This document shows positions 22,348 to 34,513 of a stretch of DNA of 64,000 bases, in pieces. Where the stretch lies: positions 16,087,329 through 16,151,328 of the forward strand of contig NC_049987.1 of NCBI RefSeq assembly GCF_000003815.2, read 5' to 3'. Numbering within the stretch: position 1 is the first letter of the stretch; each line of letters opens with the position of its first letter. The translations under genes and the position numbers were made by a program. Below the pieces are notes generated by a model. The model was not told where the DNA came from and ran no database searches. It worked only from the letters and a program-made list of their open reading frames with translations. This stretch comes from Branchiostoma floridae (lineage: Eukaryota > Chordata > Leptocardii > Amphioxiformes > Branchiostomatidae).

Positions 22348-23160
22348 ATATTGTATTCGTAATGTTTCTTCTTTCTTTCTCTTTTTCCCTTCCCTTTTTC
22401 CAAATCTTCAAAACACGATATATCCGTCGTACCTAGGCTGAATGACTTGAAATTTGGCACAAGGGTAGAGTGGGCCAATACCCTCAGACGTGTCTTTCAT
22501 TTTTGTCATATCTGCCCATTATTAAATGATTCTATTGAGGTTATTTCGCAATTTTTAGAACAAAACTGTAAATTTTGGCTCTGTACCCTCGTATTAAATC
22601 AGAATGACCTGAAATTTGGCACAGGGGTGCCTTGATTATATAAAACACATAAAGGCAATAACAGTTTTGGCATACAGTACATCGAAATGCATAATTTTGC
22701 GATTTTTAAAGAAGTTTTTGAGAAAAAAAAACAGTTTTTGGCTCCTGTACACTGATTTTACAACCAATTGAGCTAATATCTTGTATAGAAGTACGCTTTA
22801 CATATGCGCACAACAATTCAATAACACTTTTGGCATACAGTACATCAAAATGCGTAATTTTGCGATTTCTTGACAAAAAATGACACTTTTGGCTCCTGTA
22901 CACTGGTTTTGCAACCAAATGACCTACATTTTGGTACATGGGTGTACTAGATATTAATTCAAATGGCCAATGTATTATTTCCGGAATGAAGCACTTCAAA
23001 ATGATTTCATGTTGATTTTTTGGGTCCTTTTCCGATGACCACAGGGTCAATGACCTCAAGGTTGTTGACCCATTTTAAGGCTTTCTCACTTGCAGAATTG
23101 TATGCAAGTATCAAAAAGGAAACTAATCACTTAGCCCGAATCAATATCGTGATGAGGATT
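22348..23160 (+). repeat. Tandem array, period about 160-170 bp, type 1
   Basis: Units share 'TTTTTGGCTCCTGTACACTG ... AATGACCTGAAATTTGG ... GGCATACAGTACATC' (about 22600, 22740, 22800, 22870). This is the reverse complement of the 162-bp unit in the NXPE intron (40.1-42.2 kb), so both belong to one superfamily. Confidence 0.7.
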
Positions 23161-23660
23161 TGGCAGCCAATCAGCCGGCCTTGTTTTAGATGGAAGAGCC
23201 CATTGTTAAACAGAGGGGTCCATTTTTTTAAAATTCATCTTTGGACTGGGGATTATGTAGAGAAAGTTTCAGTGGGTCTACTTTTGGACTGGTCTATTTT
23301 GCAATTTTACATGGGGTGTGCTGGAAGAGTCCATTCTTGAACGAAGGGGGATTTTTTTCAATTTATATTTTGGACTTTGGTGACTACTATTATATCAAAG
23401 TCTCTCAGTGGGGTTATTTTTGGACCGGTCTAATTTGCAATTTGACTTGGTGTGTACTGGAAGAGTGCATTCTTGCATGGAGGGGAAACTTCTTTAAAAA
23501 TCCATTTTTGGACTTTGGTGACTATTTCAGTCTTTCAATGGAGTTATTTTTGGACTAGTCTAATTTGGAATTTTACAAGGGGCGTGCTTGAAGAGTCCAT
23601 TCTTGCACAATGGTATTTTTGTCCATTCTTGCACAGGGGGATATTGTAAGATTCATTTTT
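23161..23660 (+). repeat. Tandem array, period about 130 bp, type 2
   Basis: Units read 'GGAAGAGTCCATTCTTGCAC ... TTTTTGGACTGGTCTATTTTGCAATTTTACATGG'. The AGAG starts are at 23195, 23325, 23462 and 23592 (steps 130, 137, 130). Overlapping plus-strand frames (about 100 codons) exist only because the unit is nearly stop-free in some frames. Confidence 0.8.
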
Positions 23661-24180
23661 TTGGTTGAAATGTGATTAGTAAAAGTGATTTTTCAAATTG
23701 GTTATTTTGTTGTTACATGTGGAAGGAGATGGCTGAAATATGCTGTATTTGCTTTCAAGTCGGCCTAATGACCTAAACTTTCGTATAGGAGTGCTCTCTA
23801 CATATGCGCACATGGATTCAACAACAATTTGGGCATACCGTACAACATAATGCTTAATTTTGTGATTCCTTTGTCGATTTTTTTGACAAAAATAGGACAT
23901 TTTTGGCTCCTGTACCCTCGTTTCACAGCCAAATGACCTGTGATTTGGCAAAGGGGTGCTCTAGAAATCTATTCAAATGACCCATGTATAATTCTTGGCA
24001 TAAACCACTTTATAATTATATATTTGGGGATTTTGTAGGTCATTTCCCAATGGCCAGAGAGGTCAATGACCTCAAGGTCGTTGACCCCCACCGTCAGCAC
24101 GTGCACATGTCTATATAACTTAATTAGAAACTAATTTGGCAACCATTTGTGTAGGCTGATTCAATATTCTGTGTAGGTTA
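23661..24180 (+). repeat. Type 1 units again
   Basis: 'TTTTTGGCTCCTGTACCCTCG' and 'AATGACCTGTGATTTGGCAAAGG' (about 23900-23955), plus GGTCAATGACCTCAAGGTCGTTGACC (about 24060), mirror 22740-23070. The order type 1 then type 2 therefore occurs twice. Confidence 0.65.
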
Positions 24181-25250
24181 CCAAAGCCAGTCAGTGAGCC
24201 TGTTGTAATCTGGAAGAGTCCATTCCTGCACGAAGGGGTTATCTTTTTAAATTCCTCTTTGGACTAGTGATTATGTAAAGTCCTTCAGTGGGAGTATTTT
24301 TGGACTGGTCTATTTTGCAAATTTACATGGGATGTGCTGGAATCGTCCATTCTTGCACGGAGGGGGTATTTTTAAAAAAAGAATCATTTTTGGACTTCCA
24401 TGATGATGTCAAAGTCCTATTTTAGCGGATGTATTTTTGCACTGGTCCTCTTTACATAGGGGTATCACAGGAAGAGTCCATTCTTGGACGGATGGGGATT
24501 TTTTCAAATTCAGTTTTGGATGGGTGATGATTCAAAATTCCATTTTTAGCAGAAGTGTTTTTAGACTGGTCTATTTTACCTTTTCATGCACGGACATCTT
24601 TTGCTAAGTTTTATTTTGGACTGGGTTTCTTATTCAAAGGCCATGTTTTTAGCGGGAGTATTTCTGGACTGGTCTTTTGTGCAAATCCCAACGGGATGCA
24701 CTCAAAGAGTCCATCCTTGCACAGGGTAATTTTTTTAAGATTCCTTTTTGGGCTAAACTGTGCTAAGTAAAGGTGATTTTTAAGCAGAAGTGTTGCGTTT
24801 TCATACATGGGTGTTTTTGGAACTGTCTATTGTTGCATGGGGAGGGAGATGGCTGAAATATGCTGTATTTGCTCTCAAGCTACTGTCGGCCTTTCTAGTC
24901 GGTTGCTTTTTTGCATTGTATCTTTGGACCTGGATTTTAAAGAAGTGGAACTATAGCAGGTGTCTTGAACATACCATGATACTGCGCATGTGTAGCATGG
25001 ACATGTAGGACTAAGAAACAGATAAGGTGGTAGACGTAGAGAGTACAAAAGAATCTCCCTGATGAACAGCATCCATCGTAAAAACTTAAGCACTTACCAA
25101 CGTTGCTCTTCCTTCCTCCGTTCATAAACTATTAACCACACTCCCCACCAAAGCCCTACCATTACACAACACCCACTACAAACGCTCTGGATATTTCATG
25201 AAAGTATGAGGTCTACGAACTCTTGTTTTGATATTTTTTCATATCTGCCT
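24181..25250 (+). repeat. Type 2 units and family end
   Basis: AGAG(T)CCATTCTTG units occur at about 24215, 24341, 24473 and 24707, more diverged than in the first block. The sequence closes at about 25187-25225 with ATATTTCATGAAAGTATGAGGTC, also found near 18011 and 18833, a likely shared 3-prime end of the element. Confidence 0.6.
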
Positions 25251-26057
25251 TTTAGATACTTTTATTGAGGTTTTGATGTCATTTTTTGACCGATACGGTA
25301 TATTGGGGCCCCTTGTCTTGGGACTTACAATTAAACGACCTGAAATTTGGTATAGATAGGCATTGGATATTTGGTAGAATGATACAAGTAAAATTTATGG
25401 CATAAATCAATTTAGATTAATTTTAGCACTTTTCAGACATGAAATTGGTTTTCTTCCGGCCTCCTCCCGTGAACTCCCGTGACCCCACAGAGCCCCACAC
25501 CTGCAGAGGCCTCTGCTTTAGCGAGAGTTATTTGGTTAAATAAGCCAGCTAATCTGCGACGAGGAAGGCGAATGCTAATTAAAATGCATACATTGGGCCT
25601 TCCAATCCCGTATATATATAAAAAAAACCTTGCATATTACGACCTTACAGTGGCCATATGTCACCCTTTTCCCCGCTTAAAATGGTAAATTGCGAGGTTT
25701 AGGAGTTCAGACAGGGTCATTTGGGCGGTAGCGGACAGTACGCGTCCATTGAACGTTAGAATACCTTTTCTTTGTCGTTGAATTTGCCAACATTCCGCAT
25801 GGCAATATCGATCATTTTCCGAAGACTTGACATTGTTAGGTTCAGTTGAGACAATCAAGTAAATGTAACTTGGCGGAAAACGCGGAGAAATTGGCCAGTT
25901 TGCGTTTAGTTTTGATACGTAAGTTTTGAAGAGGGTTTATGTAGTTTGAGGGGTGAATTAACTTGTCAAAGTCCTGGCTGAGACAGCAAAGAGCAATTTC
26001 CCGGTTTTGTGGTTATGGTTGTTCCCAGGGAAAAAATCGCCAGTTTAAAATTTCTTG
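25251..26057. other. Mostly unassigned sequence with one core remnant
   Basis: One type 1 core remnant (GACCTGAAATTTGGTATAG, about 25338) lies at the left. The rest (25440-26057) shows no gene or repeat that I can support. Confidence 0.4.
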
Positions 26058-26275
26058 ATTTTCTAGCCTATCTTGCCATGTGACTTTTTCTGAACCCCCG
26101 ATTGTTTGATTATTATCCCAAAGTGCTATTGGGCAACCCTAGTTGGTCTATCCGTATTGTGAACAGTGACAAGAAAACTACACTTTTTCTAGCCTCTCTT
26201 GTCATGTGCCTGTTATTGGACCCCTGATCGGTTGATTCGTATCCTATAGTGCTGTTGGTCTACCCCTATTGATCC
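26058..26275. repeat. Two-copy 130-bp tandem repeat
   Basis: TTTCTAGCCTATCTTGCCATGTGAC (about 26060) recurs as TTTCTAGCCTCTCTTGTCATGTGCC (about 26187), with matching 'CCCCGATTGTTTGAT ... AAAGTGCTATTGG' downstream. The right edge is cut by the LINE tail that starts near 26278. Confidence 0.7.
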
Positions 26276-26277
26276 AT

Positions 26278-26820
26278 CTCTATTTTGACATTGACTTTAT
26301 TTGAAGTACCACATAATAATACAGTATGTTGCACCAGGCAGCATGATGGTGATGTTGTGGAGCATACACATCGAAGCACATACAAAGTACAATGATACAA
26401 TATTAATAGTATATCACCATAATCAAAGTACGCTAAATACAATTTAATTAAAATCAATCAATCGGAGCACATACCTTTTAGTGGCTCATAGAAAGGGGGC
26501 GCAGCTGAAATCTTTTAGTTGAGACAATCTAAGTGTGTAATGCATCGGACACTTGTTTGTTTGTGGAAAAGTTATAAGCTGTGGATCCTTGGAGTAGGAG
26601 GGGAACGGTAGGATGTTGTTGTAGGAGGTGTTGGACGGTGGATGTGAGGTCATGGCAGAGATCAGATCGAGTACAGGGGACAGTGTAGGAGGTAATGTGA
26701 GACAGTTTCAGAGGAAGCCCAACAGTCACACTTCTTGTCCTTAATCCTCATCTTGTGCAGAGTGGTGTTAAGTTGGCTCCATCCCATGCGTAGCCTGGCG
26801 GCATAGATGATAAATAATAA
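26278..26820 (-). mobile_element. LINE relic: reverse-transcriptase C-terminus and 3-prime UTR
   Basis: On minus, about 26815-26690 reads as LRMGWSQLNTTLHKMRIKDK, then a Cys-containing KKCDCW segment, then ETVSHYLLHCPLY. This is the C-terminal 'CxC ... E-T-x-x-H-x-L-x-x-C-P' region common to many LINE pol proteins. Frameshifts follow. The remainder down to about 26278 is 3-prime UTR ending near AATAAAGTCAATGTC. The copy is 5-prime truncated and dead. The clade is not determinable by eye. Confidence 0.65.
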
Positions 26821-28544
26821 GTAATATAGTACAGTACATTACTGAATTTGATACATACTATTCCAATTTGTTACCTGGCACTTTCTTTGTTATTCTTTGT
26901 AAGACTGAAAAGTAACAAAGGTCTTTGCCTTTTTCTTTAGGTGTCTGACCTAGAGCCAAGACTAAAAAGCGCACTGCAAGTGTTTGCTCTATTTGGAATG
27001 TGATACTCTGTAACCATATGGCATAGTCATATTAGTTTATAAATTATACCCTTAACATGTAGCTACACTGCCACTACAGTAATGTTGCTGTAATGCTTTT
27101 AAGATGTGTACTGGATTTGTTAATCACTTCTCTTCTTGTATGTATATCAAGAGAATTAGATAGACAAATAATTGGCAATTTGTATGTAAAATAATTATTT
27201 TTCTCTTTGGTTATTGGTTATATATCATAATAATTTCTACCATGATTAATATTATTGGTGTTTGTTTGGTACAGTCACCGTATAAGTATTTTTTATTCAA
27301 TGTTACAGACGTGATCAAACTTCATACATACGTCAATGTTAAGCTAGGGATGTGGTAATAAACATTACAATACTTTTCATATATTTTGTTGAGGTTTCTC
27401 CCCCTACTATTTTGTAATAGCTATCAATAATTTAAAGCTATGCTACGTAATATTTGGACAATACAAAAAGTAGATTTTCCTGCCAGTTCTTTACATAGTA
27501 AGCTAAATCTACCCTTTAGCATTGAATATCAAGGCTCAGTGAGAGAAGTTGCAACATCAGTGCATCAAACAAACATGTCAGATGATGTCTACAAACTGTG
27601 ATCTTCCTACATGGACCTCCATGCTTCCTAGGGAAACACGCCCACATCTGGCTTATCAGTGTCTTGTGTGCCTGACTGCACAGTGGGGTGTCTGATGACA
27701 GTTGCACCAGAGTTTTTGAAAACGTAATCTTTGCAAGATTTCTTGCAGTTTTGAAGGGAATGTAACCTCAGCTTATTGATACCCTACAAAATAGACTAAA
27801 TGCATGATTATATCCTATTCTGAAGTGAAAAAAAATGAGTGTTTGAAAAGAAGAAGATCTTCCCCTGTAGCCAGCTGAAATGTGATAAACCCATTATCCC
27901 ACCCCTAGGGTGCCTACTGGAGGCCTGGAAGTTGTTACTTACAGCCAAGAGGATCTAACTTGGGGGGACACAAAGATAATTACGTAGCATACCTTTAATG
28001 ATTTTCTGTTTCAAAGTATTTAACACTAGGTATGATCGTTCAAGAAAGTGAAATTCAATGCAAATTCTTGGTGTAAGAATACTGAAAAAGAATATCAGTC
28101 TTGAGGTCAGAAAGAAATTTTGAAGCAGGATCCTGAATCTTAGCACAAGAGGCCTATTCTGTTAACTAGCAAATTGGTTCTTGAGGACAGAAATGTTTAC
28201 TTGCTAACAAAAACACGTTCCTTGGGGATATTAGTTTATGATAGCTTCAAATTTTTTTTATTTTTTATATTATGTTAACATCGTTCTTTGAAAATTGGTG
28301 GTCAAACAATAAGCCGTTAAATAATTACAGAAGTTAGAAAAAAATCTGCAAGCGCCATTTGGGGACCGTGCGTAGGAGGATAGAGTTAGAAGGGGCGAAC
28401 CTCAAAAGCTTATATCGGCACAGATTGGCCAGATGGACCCCATCTCGTCATTTCAAAACGCTTTGGGTAACGATCACAAATTTAGAGGGAATGATTTGCT
28501 GGTAAATTTTTAGTTTTCTGTAACTTTGGTATTGTTATGACGTG
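26821..28544. other. AT-rich stretch before the assembly gap
   Basis: Nothing gene-like is supported. Alternating AAGAA/TTCTT sequence occurs near 28140-28200 (AGAGGCC, TTGAGGACAGAAATG) without clear units. Confidence 0.4.
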
Positions 28545-28644
28545 NNNNNNNNNNNNNNNNNNNNNNNNNNNNNNNNNNNNNNNNNNNNNNNNNNNNNNNN
28601 NNNNNNNNNNNNNNNNNNNNNNNNNNNNNNNNNNNNNNNNNNNN
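28545..28644. other. Assembly gap of exactly 100 N
   Basis: One hundred N in a row is the usual placeholder for a gap of unknown size. The true distance between its flanks, and so the 5-prime region of the sulfotransferase gene, is uncertain. Confidence 0.98.
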
Positions 28645-29066
28645 GGGCTAAAATCGTCTAAATATGGAATTTCCGCTGAACCTAAGGGTATTTGAATAGC
28701 AAAACGATGATCATAAAGGATACCTTATTAGTGTCTAATTCTGGCAAGTCTTTAGTTGCCAATGAAGACGACACTGAGGCCATTTGTCCGCCATCTTTGA
28801 TCGACAAGCTTCATTTTTTTAAGTAAGTTTTTTTTTTCTACATATAACCCCAAACCCAATAGAAGTGGTGTACAAAATATACGACCTCAAAGTTGGCGGA
28901 GGCAATGTTAGCCCCCTAGATAGGGTTAAACGGGATAAACATAGTCATCGCCAGTGGTTAGTTTGTTGCAGAGTGCACCGCACACTTTGCTGTTTTTCAG
29001 CTCTAATAATAATTCTATATTTTATTTATCTTTGCAATATAGAGAAGAACGGGAAGGTGGGCAGAA
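28645..29066 (+). other. 5-prime flank of the sulfotransferase gene
   Basis: A possible splice acceptor (ATTTATCTTTGCAATATAG, ending at 29041) precedes the start codon by 25 bases, so the 5-prime UTR may be split with its first exon upstream or in the gap. No TATA box can be assigned. Confidence 0.35.
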
Positions 29067-29257
29067 ATGACGACAGCCCGGATTCAAAACTGTTCAACGC
29101 CCGTCTTCAAAGTAGCTGTGGCTATTTTTTGCCTCGGGCTTAGCCTTTGCCTCCAGTTCATGATGCGTGCAAGCGTCGAAGAATCATCCTTACCTGGACA
29201 AAAGGGCGCTTCTGATACGAGCAGGCCTTGGGTTAGGGGCTCCATTTCGTTCCAGAG
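29067..29257 (+). CDS. GAL3ST: Galactose 3-O-sulfotransferase, coding exon 1 (signal anchor)
   Basis: The exon starts at ATG 29067 and ends in a strong donor (CCAGAG then GTAAGC). It encodes residues 1-63 plus two bases of codon 64: a short cytosolic tail, a membrane anchor of about 20 residues (KVAVAIFCLGLSLCLQFMM, about 15-33), and the start of a luminal stem with SSLPGQKGASDTSRP. That is the type II topology expected of a Golgi sulfotransferase. The two left-over bases AG join the first A of exon 2 to make an Arg codon, keeping the frame open. The exon's assignment rests on phase, topology and distance, since the stem itself is not conserved. Confidence 0.85.
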
Positions 29258-31257
29258 GTAAGCATATTTTGACCTGTTTCAAGGTGTAAAAGGAATTTTT
29301 GAATGTCGTCAATCCACTAAAAGGAATATCTCATTCTTCACAAGTTGGCGGGGCTGTCTACTGACTTTCATTATTTACTTTTGACAAATGTAGCTTCAGG
29401 TTGGGAACATTACATGTAGAATCACACTAATTCTGACACGTGTCCAAAATATACCTTTAGGTTTTACGTTTCATTTGATACCAACAGAGATCGACTGCAA
29501 GGAAGAAATACAACTAAAGGCAACGTTTGTGTACTAGAATGGGTCGTGATTCTTGGTTAATAATAGATCGTTCTTGGGGTGGAAAATAAGTTGTGTCCAA
29601 AAAGTGTAACATCTGAAAAGGAAGCCAGTTAATGCTTTTGTATATCAAAGCCATAATAAAGTTCCACGACCCCACACCTCAATGAGATATACTTCATGCA
29701 AATGATTATACATTTACATAATGTGTGCATGGTAAAGTTCAATTTTAACTTACATATGTCAGAAGTATAAAATTCTCACCATTTGTCGTTCAGCGGTTTC
29801 GCCATTACTTTAGTAATTTCAGCATGAAGGTAATATTTGGGATAGGGTTTGTATGTATGTATGTGTGTATGTATGTATGTATTTATGTATGTGTGTGTGT
29901 ACCTCACCGGCATAACTAGAGAATGCGTGAATGGATTGTATTGATATTTGGCATGTGGGTAGATCTTGATAACACCTTGACAAGATTTGATTTTCGCTCC
30001 CTTAGAGGTTTGTAATGGTACTGCAGCGGACCTTCCTAGTTTGATATCTCGAGTTCTGGACGGTAAGGACCGAGAGTAAGTGGTGTAGCCAGCCCCCCCC
30101 CCCCCCGGCTTGTTTTGGAACTGCATGGGCTGGTTAAGTGTAAGGCTTGGAAAGTGAATATCTCAAGACGGGGTTGACGGGTCGTCATTATTTGTATACA
30201 GATAGCTTTAGTGATTCTGGATAAAGCTCGATGTTGATTATGCAGATCGTAATCTCATTTGCGTAATTAGTTAGGAAATTGTCTTAACCCATTTTTTCTA
30301 TTATAGGACTATTACCATATGTGACATTGATGGCTGAGAGAGAGAAGAATATTGATTCATAAATATTACGCAGGGCTCCACTGCAAAACAGTGCAATAGT
30401 ACTGAGCCGGACCACCCTGGATATAGACCACAGAAATAAAAATAATAAATAGATGATAAAAATATGCAAATATAAGTCTAATTTGCAAAATTAATGAAGA
30501 AATGGTATGATCCTATTGTGGTAAATGATAGGGTTTTCTAACCTGTGGCATTTGGAAGTTACGTATAGTAACATCATTAAACATTAGCTATTCAAATAAG
30601 TTATGAGGAATGAAATGGATACTTCTTTCTTACAATAGATTGTATACATCTGTTATTTGGGGAAGGAGATGATGAACTAATATAATTTACGCAAATGAGG
30701 ACCTCATTTGCATAATTAATGAAACACATAACTAATACACCTGTTGAAAATGTTAAGATCAGTTGGCAAATGTATGGGGTGGTAAAACTCTAGTTAGTTA
30801 TAATTTATCATTTTTTTCTGGTTGCCATGCGTTTGTCGACAGACATTAATGACTAAATTGCTAATTTTTAGTTCTTACCACGTGTTTTTAATGTGTTTTT
30901 TTTTAAATTAGCCCTCATCTTACACTATTTGTAATTGATTGTGTTAACTTTCTGAGCTACTTACACACCCAAAATCCTGAAAATCCGTTGTTCTCTTTTT
31001 TTAGGTATTTTTTTTTCGGAATTATGCAATTCCTTGAATATCCGCTAGGAATCCCAAACTCAAGTAACGTCTAAAACACAATTGTATCTAGCACACAAAT
31101 CGTGTCCATAGCTAGTTTATGACCCGAAGTTCCACTGCAGTACCAAGGCAAGTCTTTCGGTGGGCCAAAATATCTAATTATTTGTACTTCTATCACACCT
31201 TACCAACAAACCAAGTAAGTATCAAATTATTCAGACCAGCTTTTATTGAGTTACTTT

Positions 31258-31301
<44 letters not shown>

Positions 31302-31383
31302 GTACATACTTGCATAGACGCTTCTGAAAATACAACCATGGAGGTAAAATATTAAAGATTTTAAATGACTTCATTTGTTACAG
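29258..31383 (+). other. Sulfotransferase intron, repeat-filled
   Basis: 2126 bp, GTAAGC to TTTGTTACAG. It contains a TATG/TG microsatellite (about 29850-29900), a diverged dispersed repeat (about 29930-30790, with GGTACTGCAGCGGACCTTCC and GCATAATTAATGAAAC), a poly-C run (about 30092-30106), a short LINE- or SINE-like tail (about 30335-30455, ending AATAAAAATAATAAATAG) and a CA repeat at 31261-31300. Confidence 0.75.
31261..31300. repeat. (CA)n microsatellite
   Basis: Uninterrupted CA dinucleotides, about 20 units, 84 bases upstream of the exon 2 acceptor of the sulfotransferase gene. Confidence 0.95.
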
Positions 31384-32635
31384 AAGCCATCACGGACCCA
31401 ACACCTGCAACTCCAAAACAAAGCTTGCTTTTATCAATGTGCACAAAGCTTCCAGTGGTACCATCATGCAGGTCATACAGCGATTCGGCTATCTGCGGAA
31501 ACTTTCATTCGTGCAGCATATATCAAAAGATGTTAATGGTTTATATCCTGACGGCCTGTCGAAGCCTGAAATACTTATGCCACCACAAGGAGAAAATTAC
31601 GATATACTCACATACCACACCGTGTACGATCGTCCCAACATCGTACGTCTACTAACGCCGGATGCTAAATTTGTCACGATACTCAGAGAACCATTTAAGC
31701 ACTTTGCTTCTGCATTCGCCTTCTATGGTTACAATAAGACAATCAATGTCACTGCTCCAAATCAATTAGAAGAGTTCTTAGAAAACCCCGGTTTTTACGA
31801 TAACCTGACAAAACGATCTCCCATGCTATTCCCGGCAAAAAAACCGATGGCCGTGGATCTAGGTTTCTCTTCAGACTTGTTTTCCCCATCTCTTCAGATG
31901 AACAAAATTGGCCACATCACCAGGAAATTTATAGATAAACTCTCTCATGAGTTTGACCTCGTGATGATGGCGGAGCACATCGATGAATCATTGGTGCTTT
32001 TGAGGCGTCTGATGTGTTGGGACCTTAAAGATATTTTGTACTATAAGTACGTCAGCAATGATCACTCTTCAGACTATGATACCAGTAATATCTCGCAAAG
32101 ACTAAGGGACAATCATGAGAAGTGGGATGCCGTAGACTATGCACTTTATAAATACTTTAATGAGACAATGTGGAAGAAAATATCCATTGAGGGGAAAAGC
32201 TTTGTTGAGGAACTGGCACATTTCCGGGACGTTGAATTAAAGTTGAGAGTTCACTGCAGCTCAGAATACTCGGCCCTGGAACCTATTGTCATCTCGGAAA
32301 CACCTTGGAACTCACCGTTCAAAATCGACTCAGAATATTGCACTTGGCTGACAACTTCTCACCTCTGTTACTACTACCTGATTAAAGACAGAAACAGAAG
32401 GTACCAAGCCGGATCAAAGGGACTCATGGGAAATGACACAGTCCCGAGGGATGGGGTTTTCTTTTCCCCGCCATACTGCAGTACGGAGTGCGACAAGATA
32501 AAGCAAGAATGCTCCCTTCATGAGTACGTGCAGCACTGTTACCAGGAGGGGTTGTTGAGAAAGTCACAGTCCAGTTCGCAGAAAATAAAGTTCCTTTCTG
32601 TTGAGGGGGAATTCGAAGCCCTACCGCTTGAGTAG
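31384..32635 (+). CDS. GAL3ST: Galactose 3-O-sulfotransferase, coding exon 2 (catalytic domain)
   Basis: Golgi enzyme of the Gal-3-O-sulfotransferase family, which transfers sulfate from PAPS to the 3-OH of galactose on glycolipids or glycoproteins. The exon follows TTTGTTACAG and completes codon 64. The joined protein has 480 residues, against about 420-490 in the family. Visible motifs: the 5-prime PAPS-binding loop KLAFINVHKASSGT (77-90); YDILTYHTVYDR (about 136-147); the 3-prime PAPS-binding segment FVTILREPFKHFASAF (160-175, Ser173); and LVMMAEHIDESLVLLRRLMC followed by WDLKD, a family signature. N-glycosylation sequons include NKT and NVT (about 181-187). The ORF appears to begin at a GTG, but that is inside the domain (Val83); the true start is in exon 1. 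No stop or frameshift is seen, so the gene is probably functional. Acceptor preference (galactosylceramide or glycan) cannot be read from sequence. Confidence 0.93.
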
Positions 32636-33180
32636 CCTTGCACTATACGACAAAATACTCTATGTTTTACACAAAAGTGTACGTATACAAAGCAAGGAAT
32701 AGAATTTATTGAGAAAAAACTTAATTGATAAAATATGAGTTTTTAAATGATATTTATCCAATTTTAAGGTTAACGCTATCCAGACTAGGGGAAGGAACTG
32801 AAAGAGTACGTGCCGACTTTGACGTCTTATAACTCCCAAACGGCTTGTGCTAGGACAACCAACTTTGGTGACTTTTCCTAGAGTATTGTTGGCAACAATT
32901 TCCAAAAAAGGTGTAGGGTTTATATTTTTTCCGTGTTGCCATATTTTACAAAATCACTAACTTTGGTGTAAAGAATGGGATTTTAAGATTTTCTTGCTAA
33001 ACTACACTTGTTTTCTTATAGATTTATAGATAATATTTGGCATCTTAATATGGAATTTATAATTACACATTAATAAATAATGGTAATGCAATGAAAAATG
33101 GGTCAAAATCCAAGATGTCCGACAATATCATAATAAAAAGTGTAAGGACCTTATTTTCAATCGGATTTTAACACTAGACA
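32636..33180 (+). mobile_element. TTAA-type MITE-like repeat (family C), left part
   Basis: TTAA at 32770-32773 is followed by CGCTATCCAGACTAGGGGAA, which resembles the reverse complement of the right end of the 44.5-45.38 kb copy (CCCTCTCCAGACTGGGC next to TTAA). From about 32815 it matches about 44535 onward (TTTGACGTC-TATA-CTCCCAAAC, GGTGACTTTYCCTAGARTATTGTTGGCAACAATT). The copy breaks off near 33180. The stretch 32636-32769 is the sulfotransferase 3-prime UTR or flank; I see no AATAAA there. Confidence 0.55.
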
Positions 33181-33919
33181 GGGTGTTTGCGGTAGAGGCG
33201 TGCCTTGAGCGCTATTAAAGATACGTCTTTGTTGGCGTTTTTACCAAACCGTATAAAATGTGCAGCCGACTTGTCATTTGTTACAGAAGTTGAATGTGCA
33301 AACTTGTTGGTTCTGAAAAGTGTGTAACATATTGCACGTGATCAGTTCATCAGCATTTTCTCTATAGTGGCCACATGTCTGATGTTTCCACAGTCGTTTG
33401 AGTGGTTGCTCTGAACAGGTTTGACTTTATTAAAGGAATTAATGATTAATGTCCGGCCTATTTTTTTTTCAAAGAACCAGGTTTTCCTTTTTCGAAAAAT
33501 TCAATTGGAACATGGCTCCCTTCCTTCATCCTTCCTTATGTGCCTAAACACACTAAAACAATTGTGGAATGCTGGGCAAGTAAATCCCAAATCAACAATG
33601 ACAATGGTGATAATCTTGCAGCTGAAACTTAAGAAAACTTGCAAAGAAATTGTTTTGAGATTTGAATAATTCACCATACAAGATTACAATTTAACACCAG
33701 AAAATAATGTTTAACCTACATATATTTTGTTAAAAAACTTTTAGGTACAGCTGCAGGTCCGAACCTGTACCTGAACCCGTGTACCTGTACCTGAAATCTG
33801 CATAGGTACACAGCTCTAGGTATTTGCTATAATGTTTCTTAAATATAGATATAATAAAACTTTGCCATTGTAATTTTTATTATCCATTTATTCATCAAAA
33901 ACATGTCATTTTAACCCTA
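33181..33919. other. Unassigned sequence
   Basis: One short AGGTACAG/CCTGTACCTG palindromic cluster lies at 33745-33815 (GTACCTGTACCTGAA). No coding frame is supported. Confidence 0.4.
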
Positions 33920-34513
33920 TTTCTTGAAGTAAGAAAGTATTCTTGATGTAAGGACTGAAAAGTAAGAAAACATTGCTGGCAATAAGAATGTTTGCTCTTG
34001 ATGTAGGAAAATATTTTGTCTTGATGTAAGAACATTTATCTTAGAAGTAAGAAAGCCTTTTTAGGCAAAAAGATTGTACACTTTCAATGTAAGAAAAATA
34101 TTCTTGATGTAAGAACATTCATCTTTGAAGTCTAAGAATAATTTCTAGGCAGTTAATTAATATAAGAATGTATGCTCTTGAAGTAAGTATACTTGATGTA
34201 AGAACATTATCTTAAAAGTAAGAAATCATTTTTATGCAATAAGAATGTATGCTCTTGAAGTAAGGAATGTATTCTTGATGTAAGAACATTTATCTTAGAA
34301 GTGAGAAAACCTTTCTAGGCAATAACAATGTATGCTCTTGAAAATACTCTTGATGAAAGAACATTTCTCTGAAAAGTAAGAAAACCTTTCTGGGCAATAA
34401 CAATGTATGCTCTTGAAGTAAGAAATGTATTATTGACGTAAGAACATTTATCTTAGAAGTAAGAAAACCTTTCTAGGCAATAAGAATGTATATGCTCTTA
34501 AAAATTTTCTTGA
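33920..34513. repeat. About 83-bp tandem repeat, seven units
   Basis: The unit is approximately TTCTTGATGTAAGAACATTTATCTTAGAAGTAAGAAAACCTTTCTAGGCAATAAGAATGTATGCTC-TTGAAGTAAG (shown by its phases). CTTGATGTAAGAACATT occurs near 34020, 34103, 34191, 34274, 34350 and 34430. The strand is purine-rich, with GTAAGAA three times per unit. Confidence 0.85.
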
